A stretch of DNA of 41,422 nt from a virus: positions 1 to 41,422 of the IMG/VR virus record IMGVR_UViG_3300030328_001298; one strand, 5' to 3'. Positions 28,958 through 38,917 of the stretch are shown here, piece by piece (positions within the stretch are counted from its first letter, which is position 1; the number at the start of each line of letters is the position of its first letter). The position numbers and the translations under genes are program-made. A model generated the notes under the pieces. That model ran no database searches, was not told where the DNA came from, and worked only from the letters and a program-made list of their open reading frames with translations.

Positions 28958-30857
28958 CCAATACCATTTATTGGAACAAGATATAAAAGATGTGGCATGG
29001 GGTAATATCGATTCTGATTGGACACCACCCGAAGCTATACCCGATCTATCTCAATACGACACAATAGCTATAGACTTAGAAACAAAAGATGAGAATCTTT
29101 TAAGACTAGGACCTGGTTGGTGTAGAAAAGACGGACATATAATAGGTATTGCAGTAGCGGCTGGAGATAGTTCTTGGTATTTTCCCGTTGCACATACTGT
29201 AGGCAACATGCCGAAGAACGCAGTATATAAATGGCTTACTAAATTATGCAGTGATACCACTAAAACTTTCGTGTTCCACAATGCGTTGTACGATTTGGGT
29301 TGGCTACGAGCCGAGGGTATAGAAGTCAAAGGTAAGATTAGAGATACAATGGTAGCTGCTCCATTGTTAAATGAGAATAGAAGATATTATAATCTAAACT
29401 CATTAGCAGGAGATCATCTTGGTACATATAAAGATGAGAAGATGCTTAAGAGTGCAGCAGAAGAATTTGGTGTAGATCCAAAGTCTGGTATGTGGAAACT
29501 GCCTCCTCGTTATGTCGGTGCTTATGCAGAACATGACGCTGCCATAACTTTAAAATTATGGGATGTGTTAAGAAAAGAAATAACCAAAGAAGAATGTAGT
29601 GGTATCTTTGATTTGGAAACTAGACTCACACCTTTGCTTCTTGACATGAAAACAGAAGGAGTGCGAGTTGATATACCTAAAGCAGAATTAGTTAAGAAAG
29701 AATTGAAAACTTTAGAGCAATCACTTGTAGATGAAATAGTCAAGGAAACCGGGGTGGTTGTTGAACCTTGGGTCGCTACATCTGTAGCAAAGGTCTTTGA
29801 CTCTGTGGGACTTCCGTACTCTAGAACAGAAAAGTCCGGTGCTCCCGCGTTTACAAAACAATTTCTTGCAAACCATCATCATCCCATTGCGAAGAAGATT
29901 ATAAAAATAAGAGAGGTTAACAAAGCCAATACGACTTTTATCGATACAATTCTTGAACATTCTCATAATGGTAAGATACATTGTGATTTTCATCCTTTAC
30001 GTTCTGACGGCGGTGGAACTGTTACAGGTCGTTTTAGCTCGTCTAATCCTAATTTACAACAAATACCAGCAAGAGATCCATATATAAAAAAATTAATTCG
30101 AGGTTTATTTATTCCAGAAGATGGATCGAAGTGGGGATCATTTGACTATGCGTCTCAAGAACCGAGATGGCTTGTTCACTATTGTGCTACACTTACAGGT
30201 ATTGATAGACACCCACAAATAGATGATGTCGTATCTTTATACCATAAAGGCGAAGCTGACTTTCATCAGATTGTTGCAGACATAGCAGGTATACCTAGAA
30301 AACAAGCGAAGACTGTGAATCTTGGATTGATGTATGGAATGGGTAAAGGTAAATTAGCAAACATTCTTGATCTATCTGTAGATGAAGCAACTGCTCTTTT
30401 AAATAAATATAATGATAAAGTTCCATTTCTAAAATCAATATCAGAGAAGACAACAAAGAAAGCATCGGAGAGTGGTATTATTAGAACTTGGTTGGGCCGT
30501 AAATGTAGATTCAATATGTATGAACCTATCTCTTATCAGTACAATAAAGCATTACCTATGAAAGAAGCTATCGCTGAATATGGCGGTAAGGGTAGAATCA
30601 GAAGAGCTTTTACATACAAGGCGCTGAATAGATTGATTCAAGGGTCAAGTGCCGACCAAACCAAGAAAGCAATGGTCGATTGTTATGAAGCAGGTCTTAC
30701 TCCCGTGCTTACAGTTCATGATGAATTGTGTTTTAATGTTCAAAATGACAAACAAATTAAACAAATCAAAGAAATTATGTCTAATTGTGTGCCCGAACTT
30801 AAAATACCCTTTGATGTAGACGCTGAAATGGGGTCAAATTGGGGTGAAGTTGGATAG
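28947..30857 (+). CDS. Family A DNA polymerase with 3'-5' exonuclease
   Basis: 636 aa. Exonuclease motifs DLE (43-45), FHNALYDLGWL and YAEHDAAITL. Polymerase motif A FDYASQEPRWL, motif B KQAKTVNLGLMYGMG and motif C TVHDELCF with its catalytic Asp. There is no 5'-3' exonuclease domain, as in T7-like replicative polymerases; length is usual for that kind. It would copy the genome with the AEP primase and SF1 helicase. Motif A reads YASQEP where SQIEL is typical; the metal-binding Asp is kept. Last gene of the rightward operon. Confidence 0.95.
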   Translation: MTSDQYHLLEQDIKDVAWGNIDSDWTPPEAIPDLSQYDTIAIDLETKDENLLRLGPGWCRKDGHIIGIAVAAGDSSWYFPVAHTVGNMPKNAVYKWLTKLCSDTTKTFVFHNALYDLGWLRAEGIEVKGKIRDTMVAAPLLNENRRYYNLNSLAGDHLGTYKDEKMLKSAAEEFGVDPKSGMWKLPPRYVGAYAEHDAAITLKLWDVLRKEITKEECSGIFDLETRLTPLLLDMKTEGVRVDIPKAELVKKELKTLEQSLVDEIVKETGVVVEPWVATSVAKVFDSVGLPYSRTEKSGAPAFTKQFLANHHHPIAKKIIKIREVNKANTTFIDTILEHSHNGKIHCDFHPLRSDGGGTVTGRFSSSNPNLQQIPARDPYIKKLIRGLFIPEDGSKWGSFDYASQEPRWLVHYCATLTGIDRHPQIDDVVSLYHKGEADFHQIVADIAGIPRKQAKTVNLGLMYGMGKGKLANILDLSVDEATALLNKYNDKVPFLKSISEKTTKKASESGIIRTWLGRKCRFNMYEPISYQYNKALPMKEAIAEYGGKGRIRRAFTYKALNRLIQGSSADQTKKAMVDCYEAGLTPVLTVHDELCFNVQNDKQIKQIKEIMSNCVPELKIPFDVDAEMGSNWGEVG

Positions 30858-30926
30858 TGGACAATACAAAAACACACAAAACATAAGGTATTTCTAGGGT
30901 ATAATCACACACGGGACATTTGTTTT

Positions 30927-30960
30927 GGCTCTGTACGGGCATCCTAGAGCCTAGTTTTTT
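30927..30960 (+). terminator. Probable terminator of the rightward operon
   Basis: GGCTCT (30927-30932) pairs with AGAGCC (30946-30951) around a 13-nt loop, followed by TAGTTTTTT. The stem is short but placed between convergent operons; it overlaps the stop codon of the leftward gene. A TATAAT at 30900-30905 has no -35 partner and is not called a promoter. Confidence 0.5.
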
Positions 30961-31133
30961 CTCACAGGTTTGCAATATGCAGTAATTTTACCTACTTTAC
31001 CATCTAACAGTGGAACATCTGGTTGATTGTTCAAACGTCTAGCAAAATACAAACAAGTGTTAATATTTTCAAATTTTTGTGTCTGGTTTATAACTCTTTC
31101 GTTGAGCATAAAGACCAGAAGAAACTCGATCAT
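30951..31133 (-). CDS. Small protein (60 aa) at operon end
   Basis: ATGA overlap with the upstream 213-aa gene. A hydrophobic N-terminus (MIEFLLVFML) could be a signal anchor; the rest is basic with two Cys (TCLYFARR, AYCKPVRKN). Last gene of the leftward virion/lysis operon, so a lysis accessory (spanin-like) role is possible but unsupported. Confidence 0.65.
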   Translation of the reverse strand: MIEFLLVFMLNERVINQTQKFENINTCLYFARRLNNQPDVPLLDGKVGKITAYCKPVRKN

Positions 31134-31771
31134 TCATTCTTAGCCTTCCAAAAGTATTCATCTGTGTCTCCGAGTCTGGTCATGTTACCATTCTCGACTT
31201 GATATTCTATTGTACTGACTTTGAAGTCTGGTTTCAATGGTTCTGCTGGTGTTAAAGAGTTATCATAAATTCGTGTTCTATTATTTGGATACAAACAAAA
31301 CTGTCCGTTATATAATTCTATTAAATTTGATGACTTATGTTCTGTCGGTGTTTCACTGGTGGAATAATCTATTACATCTGGATCTTGATGATAGTTATCA
31401 AGAGTGCATATGTATGAACCCCTCATTGTTCCGTGATCCCTTGTTAACACTTCATAGTCCATTGAACCGATGAATTGCTTACAAAGAACAACAACACCAT
31501 AATCCATACAATTCCAAAATTGAAGATTGTTAAGAGGTAAATCTGGTTCAGGCGTTTTGGGTTGAGATAGAAACGCACTAATAGGCAACTTGTCATACAG
31601 AGCACCGTAATCAGGCAAGTAAGTCTCAAAATAAAATGCTCTTCCAGGTATAGATTTACATGATACCCAGACTCCGCGAACAAAATCTCCGTGCCCATCT
31701 TTTAAATCCCTTAAATATTCTTTTCTGACCCACACATCAATAGAAGGTAAATTAGCAATCAGTGTTGACAT
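31130..31771 (-). CDS. Hypothetical protein (213 aa) beside the lysin
   Basis: It begins MSTLIANLPSIDVWVRKEYL and continues with Trp/Tyr/Gly-rich, beta-type sequence (VRGVWVSCKSIPGRAFYFET) and scattered Cys. No membrane span, no repeat, no catalytic motif seen. Directly follows the M15 peptidase (adjacent without overlap). I recall similar genes near marine phage lysins, without function. Confidence 0.75.
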   Translation of the reverse strand: MSTLIANLPSIDVWVRKEYLRDLKDGHGDFVRGVWVSCKSIPGRAFYFETYLPDYGALYDKLPISAFLSQPKTPEPDLPLNNLQFWNCMDYGVVVLCKQFIGSMDYEVLTRDHGTMRGSYICTLDNYHQDPDVIDYSTSETPTEHKSSNLIELYNGQFCLYPNNRTRIYDNSLTPAEPLKPDFKVSTIEYQVENGNMTRLGDTDEYFWKAKNE

Positions 31772-32236
31772 CTATGTGTAAATCAAACCTCGTCTGTACC
31801 CATTGACTCTATCATATGTAAGAGATTCTTTTCTGTTTGCATCTCCGACATAAGATACATGAACCCAACCAGAGCTTGGACCTTTAGCTCTTTCATAACA
31901 TTCTAATATTAACTGATCGTAATCTAATGAGTTTGCAATGTATTGTGCTAACTCTGCATTAGCAACACCTGGTATTTCTATATCCGCCGCCTGACCTTTG
32001 CAATGCTGACTACTGCTTTTAGATCCTATGGCTCGACATAACGCTGCGCTGCGATACCCAGAATTAATCATGATTGGTTTACCAAAATGTTCACGGAGAG
32101 GCTCAAGAACATTAGTACATAGTGCTATCATACCAACTACATGTTTATCTTCTGGCATATTTTCTATGCCTTTTCTTTCTGCTGTTTGTGATTTAGTAAA
32201 TTCTGTTAATGTAAAATGTGGGGATAATCTACTCAT
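31772..32236 (-). CDS. M15-family peptidase (endolysin)
   Basis: 154 aa. SGYRS (59-63), SQHCKGQAADI with H78 and D85, and GWVHVSY with H126 give the zinc ligands of D-Ala-D-Ala carboxypeptidase/L-Ala-D-Glu endopeptidase type enzymes (peptidase M15A). It would cut peptidoglycan peptides to lyse the host or aid entry. Single catalytic domain, no binding module or signal peptide, so it needs a holin; 3TM-holin-like genes lie at 2.1-2.8 kb. The start overlaps the giant virion gene (ATGA). Confidence 0.92.
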   Translation of the reverse strand: MSRLSPHFTLTEFTKSQTAERKGIENMPEDKHVVGMIALCTNVLEPLREHFGKPIMINSGYRSAALCRAIGSKSSSQHCKGQAADIEIPGVANAELAQYIANSLDYDQLILECYERAKGPSSGWVHVSYVGDANRKESLTYDRVNGYRRGLIYT

Positions 32237-35200
32237 CCAGTTCTCCTAGCGATCTGCATATTCTTTAGAACATCCTCTGGGTTAGCACCTAAGAAAGCTG
32301 CTATTTCTCTGTTTCGTGGATCTGTTCTAAATAATTCATTGTTAATAGTATTTTGTGCTACATTTGTAGTTTGTGGTGCTACTACATTTTGTGTCATAGG
32401 TGGTAGTTCTGGTGCATTGACAGGTGAGTTATTTAAAATATTTTTTATATCTGGCGCTGGCTTTTCTTTAACTGGTTGCGGACTCAATTTGATATTGTTT
32501 CTGTTTCTTCTAATCCTATTAATTGCATTTAATGGAATGTTAATTCCTTTTCTTCTAGCTTCAAGCAATTTCTTTTTATCTGGTAGATAAGGAATGTATT
32601 TGTCTTGTTGAAGAGAATATATTTCTCTGTTACCTAAACCAGCTTTAAATTTTAAAATTTTTCTAATTTCAGAGTCTCGTAAACCCATCTTTTTAAAATC
32701 ATCATAAGCTAATTTCATTTTTCTAAAAGCTCGTAGTCTAGCATCATCTGCTCTAATATACGCCTCAAGCATTTGATTATCTGTTGGATTTTCTAATCGT
32801 AAAGCATCACTAAACAATGTAGCCGCGCTTGATCTTTCTCCTTTAAACTCTTGACCAGTGAACTGTAATATTTTTTCTCTGTCTATAACTTGAGTTTGCA
32901 GTCCGGTAAAAGCTCTGAATATTTCACCTGCTGCGGTATATTCTCTGCCAGTTGTTGGCTCTTCTGCATTTACATTAAAACCAAAGAACTCTCCACCTTC
33001 TGGAAAAAGCACACCTCTTGTTGTTCTTCCTAACTCTATAGATTTAACAGGTTCACCTGTGCCACTTGCAATACCTAAGTCTGCACCCACTGGTATTCTT
33101 ATTGGTAGTATATTAGGTTTCATTGTATTTAAAATATGTAGTAAAGATTTTTCTATTCCTACGGCAGATGTATCTGCATCTTTGTAAACTCTAGCTCCAG
33201 ACTTTGTTCTTCCACCTCTTCCCACACCAAATGATGTAATACCTTCGCTTGGTAACACATCAATAAAGGCATCATAGATCATAGATGTCTGTAAGAATGG
33301 CTCAAAGAACTCACCCATTGCTTCATACATAGCACCTCTAGCGTTTTGAAAACCAGTTTTGTCTAGTTTTGTGCCTTCTCTCAAAGACTTTAATACTGTG
33401 TGAAACGGCTTTGATAAAATATCCCAAGGGTTCGTGTGACTAAAATCAATAACTTCTGGATTACCATTTTTGTCTTTTCCTACTGGAATTAACTGTGCGT
33501 TTTTCTGCCAAGGTGCAGCTCTTCTATTGATAGCATCTAACTCTTCATCAGAAGTATCTGTCATCATCTGACCAAATCTTTGTAGTCCTTCTCCCATAAC
33601 ACCAAAAGTAAACAATCCGTTTGTCAATCGTCTTGCACCAATCTCTCTGATTGCAGCACTATCACTAGCAAGTTCTTTCATGGCAACATCTAGAGTATTA
33701 AATCCAGTTCTTAATATTTCTGCTGGGAACGCTATGAAGTTACCAACGGGCAGTCCTCTTAAACCTTTAATTAAATCTGGTACAAGTTCATAGTTAGGAA
33801 CTAAATTACGAACATTGTCTGCTGCAAACTGTTTCATTGCTTCTGTCAACTGTTCTTGAATTGGACCAAAGGCAACTTGTTGTACTCCTTCTATATTAGG
33901 ATCGGGTTCTCTTCTAATATTAAAATTTATGTGTTTTCCAAAATCTTCGTCTGCAAGTTGTACTGCTCTACCGATCATTTGTTTTTGTTGTTCTGGATTT
34001 AAAGTATTGTAATTGTTTGCTTTTTTTGATCTTTGTATTTGATCGTGTTGCATCTTACGTCTAGCGTTTCTTAGTTTTTGTAGTTCGAAATGATAGTTGT
34101 ATATTTTCCAAATATCATCACCACCTCTATATAAATCCTCTGCTAGATTCAACGGACCTTCAAAGAACTGACCTAGTTTACTTCGTCTTGTTACTTTAAA
34201 CTCTGGACTTCTCACACCACCAGCACCACCAACTTCTCCTGGTAGTTGTAGCTCACCTTTAACTTGACTTGCTACAAAATCGCCCTTTGCTTCGTACCCT
34301 AAACCTTTTCTTAAATTGTCTTGTATCTCACGGAGTTGAGCCGAGCTACCAATGACTCCTCGTTTTTGCATGTCGACAAGAAAATCTAATGTTTTCCCGT
34401 CTCTTTCTAAATCTAAAAAAGTCATGTTTTTTATTTTTAGTTCTTTGTCAATAACATCTCTCAATACTGTATTAACAGACGTTCCTAAACTAGAACCTTT
34501 ACCATAATTACCTTGAGCTAAAGCAAAACCAGCAGCAGAAGTTACGTTTCTAACTTGTGTCAAAGGAGACAAAATAGTTTTTGCATATTGAGTCATACCC
34601 TTTAATTTTTGCATTGTGCCGTATGCTTGTCTAAGAAATGTAGGCATCGTGTCTGCATCTGCCCAAACTGCGTTACTTAAATTATTAAACATAACTCTTG
34701 GAACAGCATACCCAAACATTGTGCCATAAATACTCTTAGAAGCGTTTGCACCTGGCGTGAAGTTACCTCCTTCAACAGTATCAGTAGATCGTCCTAAGAT
34801 AACATGATTAGGATTGTCTTTTTCAAACAAGTTTATTGCTTTTTGTATAGACGTAGCATCTAATTGATCGGCTCTTGATATTGTACTTAAATCAATACCT
34901 TGAAATTCACTAGGGTTTTTTCTTATTACATTTATAATTTCATCGTTCATATTAAAGAAAATTTGTTTTTCTGGCTCTGCTCCTTCTGCAAGTCTAGAAT
35001 TTCTAGCTACAACTTGTGCTATGTTTGCATCAGCAGAGTTTTTAAATAATTGTAAAAATTTATCAGTAGCAATAAAATTAGACAGTTCGGAGACAGTAGA
35101 TATAAAGGCTTCTCTTGGATCTCTTATCTCTCCTAGTATTGCTTTAAGAACATCACTATCTACTTTTCTTTTTTGAATCAAACTAACATCAAGACGATTT

Positions 35201-37167
35201 TGAAATATTCTATTTAATCCAATACCTGGGTTACCCATTCTTTGTTTTGCTTTACTAGTAACTTCATCTATGTATCTGGTTGCCTCTTCTCTAGTAAAAT
35301 TCAAACGACCTGCATACAATTCAGCTGCTCGTGCATCTGTCAAGTTAAGAGCTGTTCCAGATAAAACACCTCTGACATGCCCTATGTCTACGCCCTCACC
35401 TGCTACAATTTTATTAACAATTTCATTTTTAGCTTTGGGATCTAGTTTAAAATTTTTATCATTATATATTCTGTATTGTCTTCTAAGGTATCCACCTTCT
35501 TTAGCAATTCTTGTTATCTGTCTAACAAACTCGGCTCTAGTTATACTTCCGTCTGTTGTTTGTTCTGGTAATTCTTTTACAACATTACTTTTTACAAACT
35601 GATCGGTAAGTCCTTCAATAGTTAATTTAGCCTCTCTGTATAATTTATATAAATCATCTGGAAGATCTGTAATTCTCTGCGACATTTCTTGTGATTTTTC
35701 TATTTGTCTAGTAGTCAGTCCAGCTTCATTAAATCTCTTTTCTGCTCCTTCTAATACATCCATAAAGTTATCAATGTATTTTCTTTTATGTTGATCGGGT
35801 AGACTTGTATATCTATCAGTCTTCAAAAGTTCTTTGATCTTGTCATCTATTTCTTGCATCTGTTGTTGTGCAACTTTAATATTACCTTCAACTTCTGGGT
35901 TAATTAATGATCGAACTCTTGCAACTTCGGGATTCAAAAAACCTCTGTATCGTGCAATGGCTTCCATTCTTCCTATAATACCAGCAAGTGTCCCTACTGA
36001 ATCATCTCCAGTTAAACCTCTTGTTAATAAGTTTTGTTCTCTTTCTAGTATACTTGCCGTGGCTCTTTTTAAACCCTCTCTTGCAAGTGGTACAGTAAAT
36101 CCACTAGCTAAATCAAGAACAGTTGTTTGTTTACCAGTAGGTAATGCTTTCCCTAAACCAGATCCTAGTGTTGGACTAAGTTTGTCTAAAAGCTCCGCGG
36201 GTCGTGCTGCTAAAGTTCTATTTACAACATTCAAAGACGCTAAAAATGCTGGAGGTAAAACGGCAGTTGCTACTCCACCTTCTATACCAACTTTCATCTT
36301 GTTCCATATTTTAGCAAACGCTCTTTCTTGTCCTTCTTTTCCTACGGCATCGACTGTATTAGTTGGGCCTGCTTCAAAAAAATCGCCAAGAGTTTGTGTA
36401 TCGTCAGTAGAAACAATAGCATCTGCAAAACCAGCACTAGCTGCTAATAGTGCGTATCTTCCAACCTTTTGTGCTTGTGATTGTTTGAAACCAGGAACTC
36501 CTAAAAACTTTTCTCGAAGTTTAATATCTGCCGCATCCCTAGCTCTGTTTATAGAACCAAGTGGAGATAATTGACGAGCATCTGTCTCGCCAACTCTTTT
36601 GGTTCCGATTTTTACTTCACCTTCTCGTATTCTTCGTCTTCGTTCTACATCAGTTAAAAACTTTTTTGTTTTTGGAGCGAAAGCATCTAACAGTTTACTC
36701 GTGCCTCTAGTTATAGGTGCGGTAACAAATCTGTCTGGTCTGAGTAAACTACCAGCTCTACCAGTACCAGTTGCTAACTTACCAACTTTAGAAATAGCAG
36801 ACGCTGCACCTATACCAGGAATACCAAACTGAACAAGTGCTTCTGTTACTTTACCCGCAGCACCTTCTGGATCTATACCAGCATTTTCTCTGACTTCATC
36901 AAACCATGCTTCAACGGCTCCCGTTGCATTGCCTCCAGTGATGGCATCTGATATTAAAGTTCCAGTTGAAATAATACCTTCTGGTATTTTAGATAAACCA
37001 GAAACTACACCTTCACCAGCTTCAGTAAAAAATCCTTCGTAGCGTTGATTTCTATTTTGATTTCTAGAACCAGTTGATGGTTTAGGCGTTACTCTCCGTC
37101 TAGCTTCTTCTTCGCCAATCTCTTTAGAAAATGTGTAGTTTGTGCCGTCTATATTGTATGTATACAT
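32233..37167 (-). CDS. Giant internal virion/ejection protein (1644 aa)
   Basis: The N-terminus MYTYNIDGTNYTFSKEIGEE is the short beta-hairpin lead seen on large internal phage proteins, followed by a hydrophobic segment near 50-75 and another near 235-250 (ALLAASAGFADAIV). Long helical stretches fill residues 400-700 and 1000-1200. No transglycosylase or protease motif is obvious. Last of four genes (1644, 580, 329 and 257 aa) arranged like podovirus internal core and ejection proteins, which leave the capsid to form a channel across the envelope. Assignment rests on size, style and place. Confidence 0.78.
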   Translation of the reverse strand: MYTYNIDGTNYTFSKEIGEEEARRRVTPKPSTGSRNQNRNQRYEGFFTEAGEGVVSGLSKIPEGIISTGTLISDAITGGNATGAVEAWFDEVRENAGIDPEGAAGKVTEALVQFGIPGIGAASAISKVGKLATGTGRAGSLLRPDRFVTAPITRGTSKLLDAFAPKTKKFLTDVERRRRIREGEVKIGTKRVGETDARQLSPLGSINRARDAADIKLREKFLGVPGFKQSQAQKVGRYALLAASAGFADAIVSTDDTQTLGDFFEAGPTNTVDAVGKEGQERAFAKIWNKMKVGIEGGVATAVLPPAFLASLNVVNRTLAARPAELLDKLSPTLGSGLGKALPTGKQTTVLDLASGFTVPLAREGLKRATASILEREQNLLTRGLTGDDSVGTLAGIIGRMEAIARYRGFLNPEVARVRSLINPEVEGNIKVAQQQMQEIDDKIKELLKTDRYTSLPDQHKRKYIDNFMDVLEGAEKRFNEAGLTTRQIEKSQEMSQRITDLPDDLYKLYREAKLTIEGLTDQFVKSNVVKELPEQTTDGSITRAEFVRQITRIAKEGGYLRRQYRIYNDKNFKLDPKAKNEIVNKIVAGEGVDIGHVRGVLSGTALNLTDARAAELYAGRLNFTREEATRYIDEVTSKAKQRMGNPGIGLNRIFQNRLDVSLIQKRKVDSDVLKAILGEIRDPREAFISTVSELSNFIATDKFLQLFKNSADANIAQVVARNSRLAEGAEPEKQIFFNMNDEIINVIRKNPSEFQGIDLSTISRADQLDATSIQKAINLFEKDNPNHVILGRSTDTVEGGNFTPGANASKSIYGTMFGYAVPRVMFNNLSNAVWADADTMPTFLRQAYGTMQKLKGMTQYAKTILSPLTQVRNVTSAAGFALAQGNYGKGSSLGTSVNTVLRDVIDKELKIKNMTFLDLERDGKTLDFLVDMQKRGVIGSSAQLREIQDNLRKGLGYEAKGDFVASQVKGELQLPGEVGGAGGVRSPEFKVTRRSKLGQFFEGPLNLAEDLYRGGDDIWKIYNYHFELQKLRNARRKMQHDQIQRSKKANNYNTLNPEQQKQMIGRAVQLADEDFGKHINFNIRREPDPNIEGVQQVAFGPIQEQLTEAMKQFAADNVRNLVPNYELVPDLIKGLRGLPVGNFIAFPAEILRTGFNTLDVAMKELASDSAAIREIGARRLTNGLFTFGVMGEGLQRFGQMMTDTSDEELDAINRRAAPWQKNAQLIPVGKDKNGNPEVIDFSHTNPWDILSKPFHTVLKSLREGTKLDKTGFQNARGAMYEAMGEFFEPFLQTSMIYDAFIDVLPSEGITSFGVGRGGRTKSGARVYKDADTSAVGIEKSLLHILNTMKPNILPIRIPVGADLGIASGTGEPVKSIELGRTTRGVLFPEGGEFFGFNVNAEEPTTGREYTAAGEIFRAFTGLQTQVIDREKILQFTGQEFKGERSSAATLFSDALRLENPTDNQMLEAYIRADDARLRAFRKMKLAYDDFKKMGLRDSEIRKILKFKAGLGNREIYSLQQDKYIPYLPDKKKLLEARRKGINIPLNAINRIRRNRNNIKLSPQPVKEKPAPDIKNILNNSPVNAPELPPMTQNVVAPQTTNVAQNTINNELFRTDPRNREIAAFLGANPEDVLKNMQIARRTG

Positions 37168-37174
37168 TCAACAC

Positions 37175-38917
37175 CTAATTACTTAGTGAAAAATTTATAA
37201 AAAGATCTTTATTGTTATTAAAAGTTGTAGCTATTTTATCACCTGTGTTATTGTTTAATGCGTCTCTTATTGCACTTTTGATATTCTCATTAAGAGATTC
37301 AAAATCAAGTTTAACACCCTCAAATTTTTGTAATGGTCTATACGCTCCAATTATCTCACTTAAAGCGGCATTATAGTTAGGATACTGTGCATCCATAGCT
37401 TTTTTATAATTACTTCCAGATTTTTCTAACTCAGATATTTTTTGTCCAATAGCATCTTGAGCATCTTGAGATAATTCTTTCTCACCTGTGTAAGTAATAC
37501 CGTAACCCCCTAACTTTCCAAGAATATTCCTTGTTGTTTGCGTATCAGTTAAACTTCTTATATTTTTATTAGCTAAGATAGTTGTCAAACTTTTACCACT
37601 GTCTGTAAACTTTTTAGTTGGTTTTAAATTATCTGGAGTTGCTGGTTTAGTTGGATCTTTTAATTCAATATAACCATCTAACATAGCACCTGTTATTAGT
37701 TCTGGTGTCATCATTTTTAACTTATTAAAAGCAAGTTCATTTGCTTTATCTGCTTGTTCTTTACTAACATCAAATTTATATTTTTCAAAATTCATTTCAG
37801 AAAACGCTTTAAGATGATTCATCTTTAACATTCTACCAGCGACTTCTCTGTTAAGCTGATTCAATAAGTTCTCTCTCTCTATACCAAAAAATTTACTTGT
37901 TATCTGAAACTCTGCACCAGCTCTCTGCAAGTTTAATGTATTTTTTGCAAGTTCTTCTGCTTTGGCATCTTTTAACATAGTGTACGCAGTTGTCGTATAT
38001 GTCTTCACATCTTCTCTGTAATCTTCATTAATGTCTTTTATATCTCTGCCGTAGCCTTCAAGTCCTACACCAAAACCTTTCGCTACATTAGTCAAAGCAT
38101 TGTCGCTTTCTCCCGCAGCCACTGCAAGACCTGCTCTCATTACATTTAACCAAATAGCAGACTGTCGATCCTTCGATAAATTTTCATCGAGTGTGTCTCT
38201 GTTATAACCAAGAAGCTCAAACACATCATCTTTTACGTCATCAAAGCCTATCTCTTTTGGTTTTTTACCTAGAGCTTCTCTGTAAGCCTTTACTGATTTA
38301 TTCATTGTTGTACCAAACAAATCTCTATTACTTAGATTCGACATGTCCTTGCTGAAGTTTGTATACAAACCTTGAATTTCTTTAGATATTTTTTCCATAC
38401 CTTGTTGAGTATTAGAAAAATCAAACTCTTTTCTTGTAGTTGTAGTGCCAGTGTTGTCTTTTACTACATTAGATGTAAGAGGAGCTTCTGATAATGGAAT
38501 GTCACCACCACCAAAGTTTTCTGCATCTTTGTCAAAAATATCTTGATTTGATTTGTTTATCTTTTTTCCTAAATTATCAACTGTCTTCTCTGCTTCTTTT
38601 TTGGCTGTGTCTGTAGTAAGTTTTTTTTCTGTTGCCGCTATTTCTTTTAACTGTTCTAGCTTTGTTTTCTCTGCTGCTGGATCTACATCTTCAGTAGATA
38701 TTTCTGCAACTCTTGGAAAAATAAATTTGTTATCTGATTTTGCAGCAGATGCTACACCAGGTACCATATTCATGTTCAACGGTGGTACTTGAAAAGATTT
38801 GTTTAACGGACTTGCATTAGCAGTGCTAACTCTAATCAACTCTGGACTAGAACGCATAATTCCACTGATTTGATCTTGACCAGGTATTCTAAACATTGCT
38901 CTATTAAGTACACTCAT
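37175..38917 (-). CDS. Predicted ejection/internal virion protein (580 aa)
   Basis: Begins MSVLNRAMFRIPGQDQISGI. Residues about 75-120 are Lys/Glu/Ala coiled coil (EKTKLEQLKEIAATEKKLTT), and the segment RAGLAVAAGESDNALTNVAK near 260-280 resembles the Gly/Ala-rich part of marine phage internal proteins. Sits between the 329-aa protein (TAATG) and the giant protein. Likely part of the same ejected assembly. No enzyme motif. Confidence 0.72.
   Translation of the reverse strand: MSVLNRAMFRIPGQDQISGIMRSSPELIRVSTANASPLNKSFQVPPLNMNMVPGVASAAKSDNKFIFPRVAEISTEDVDPAAEKTKLEQLKEIAATEKKLTTDTAKKEAEKTVDNLGKKINKSNQDIFDKDAENFGGGDIPLSEAPLTSNVVKDNTGTTTTRKEFDFSNTQQGMEKISKEIQGLYTNFSKDMSNLSNRDLFGTTMNKSVKAYREALGKKPKEIGFDDVKDDVFELLGYNRDTLDENLSKDRQSAIWLNVMRAGLAVAAGESDNALTNVAKGFGVGLEGYGRDIKDINEDYREDVKTYTTTAYTMLKDAKAEELAKNTLNLQRAGAEFQITSKFFGIERENLLNQLNREVAGRMLKMNHLKAFSEMNFEKYKFDVSKEQADKANELAFNKLKMMTPELITGAMLDGYIELKDPTKPATPDNLKPTKKFTDSGKSLTTILANKNIRSLTDTQTTRNILGKLGGYGITYTGEKELSQDAQDAIGQKISELEKSGSNYKKAMDAQYPNYNAALSEIIGAYRPLQKFEGVKLDFESLNENIKSAIRDALNNNTGDKIATTFNNNKDLFINFSLSN

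Noticed and set aside
30900-30905. TATAAT as a promoter between the convergent operons
   Set aside because: No -35 match at a suitable distance and no gene downstream in that direction.
35834-36574. A 246-codon plus-strand frame opposite the giant ejection protein
   Set aside because: Antisense shadow in a long gene with biased codons; no ribosome binding site or recognisable motif.
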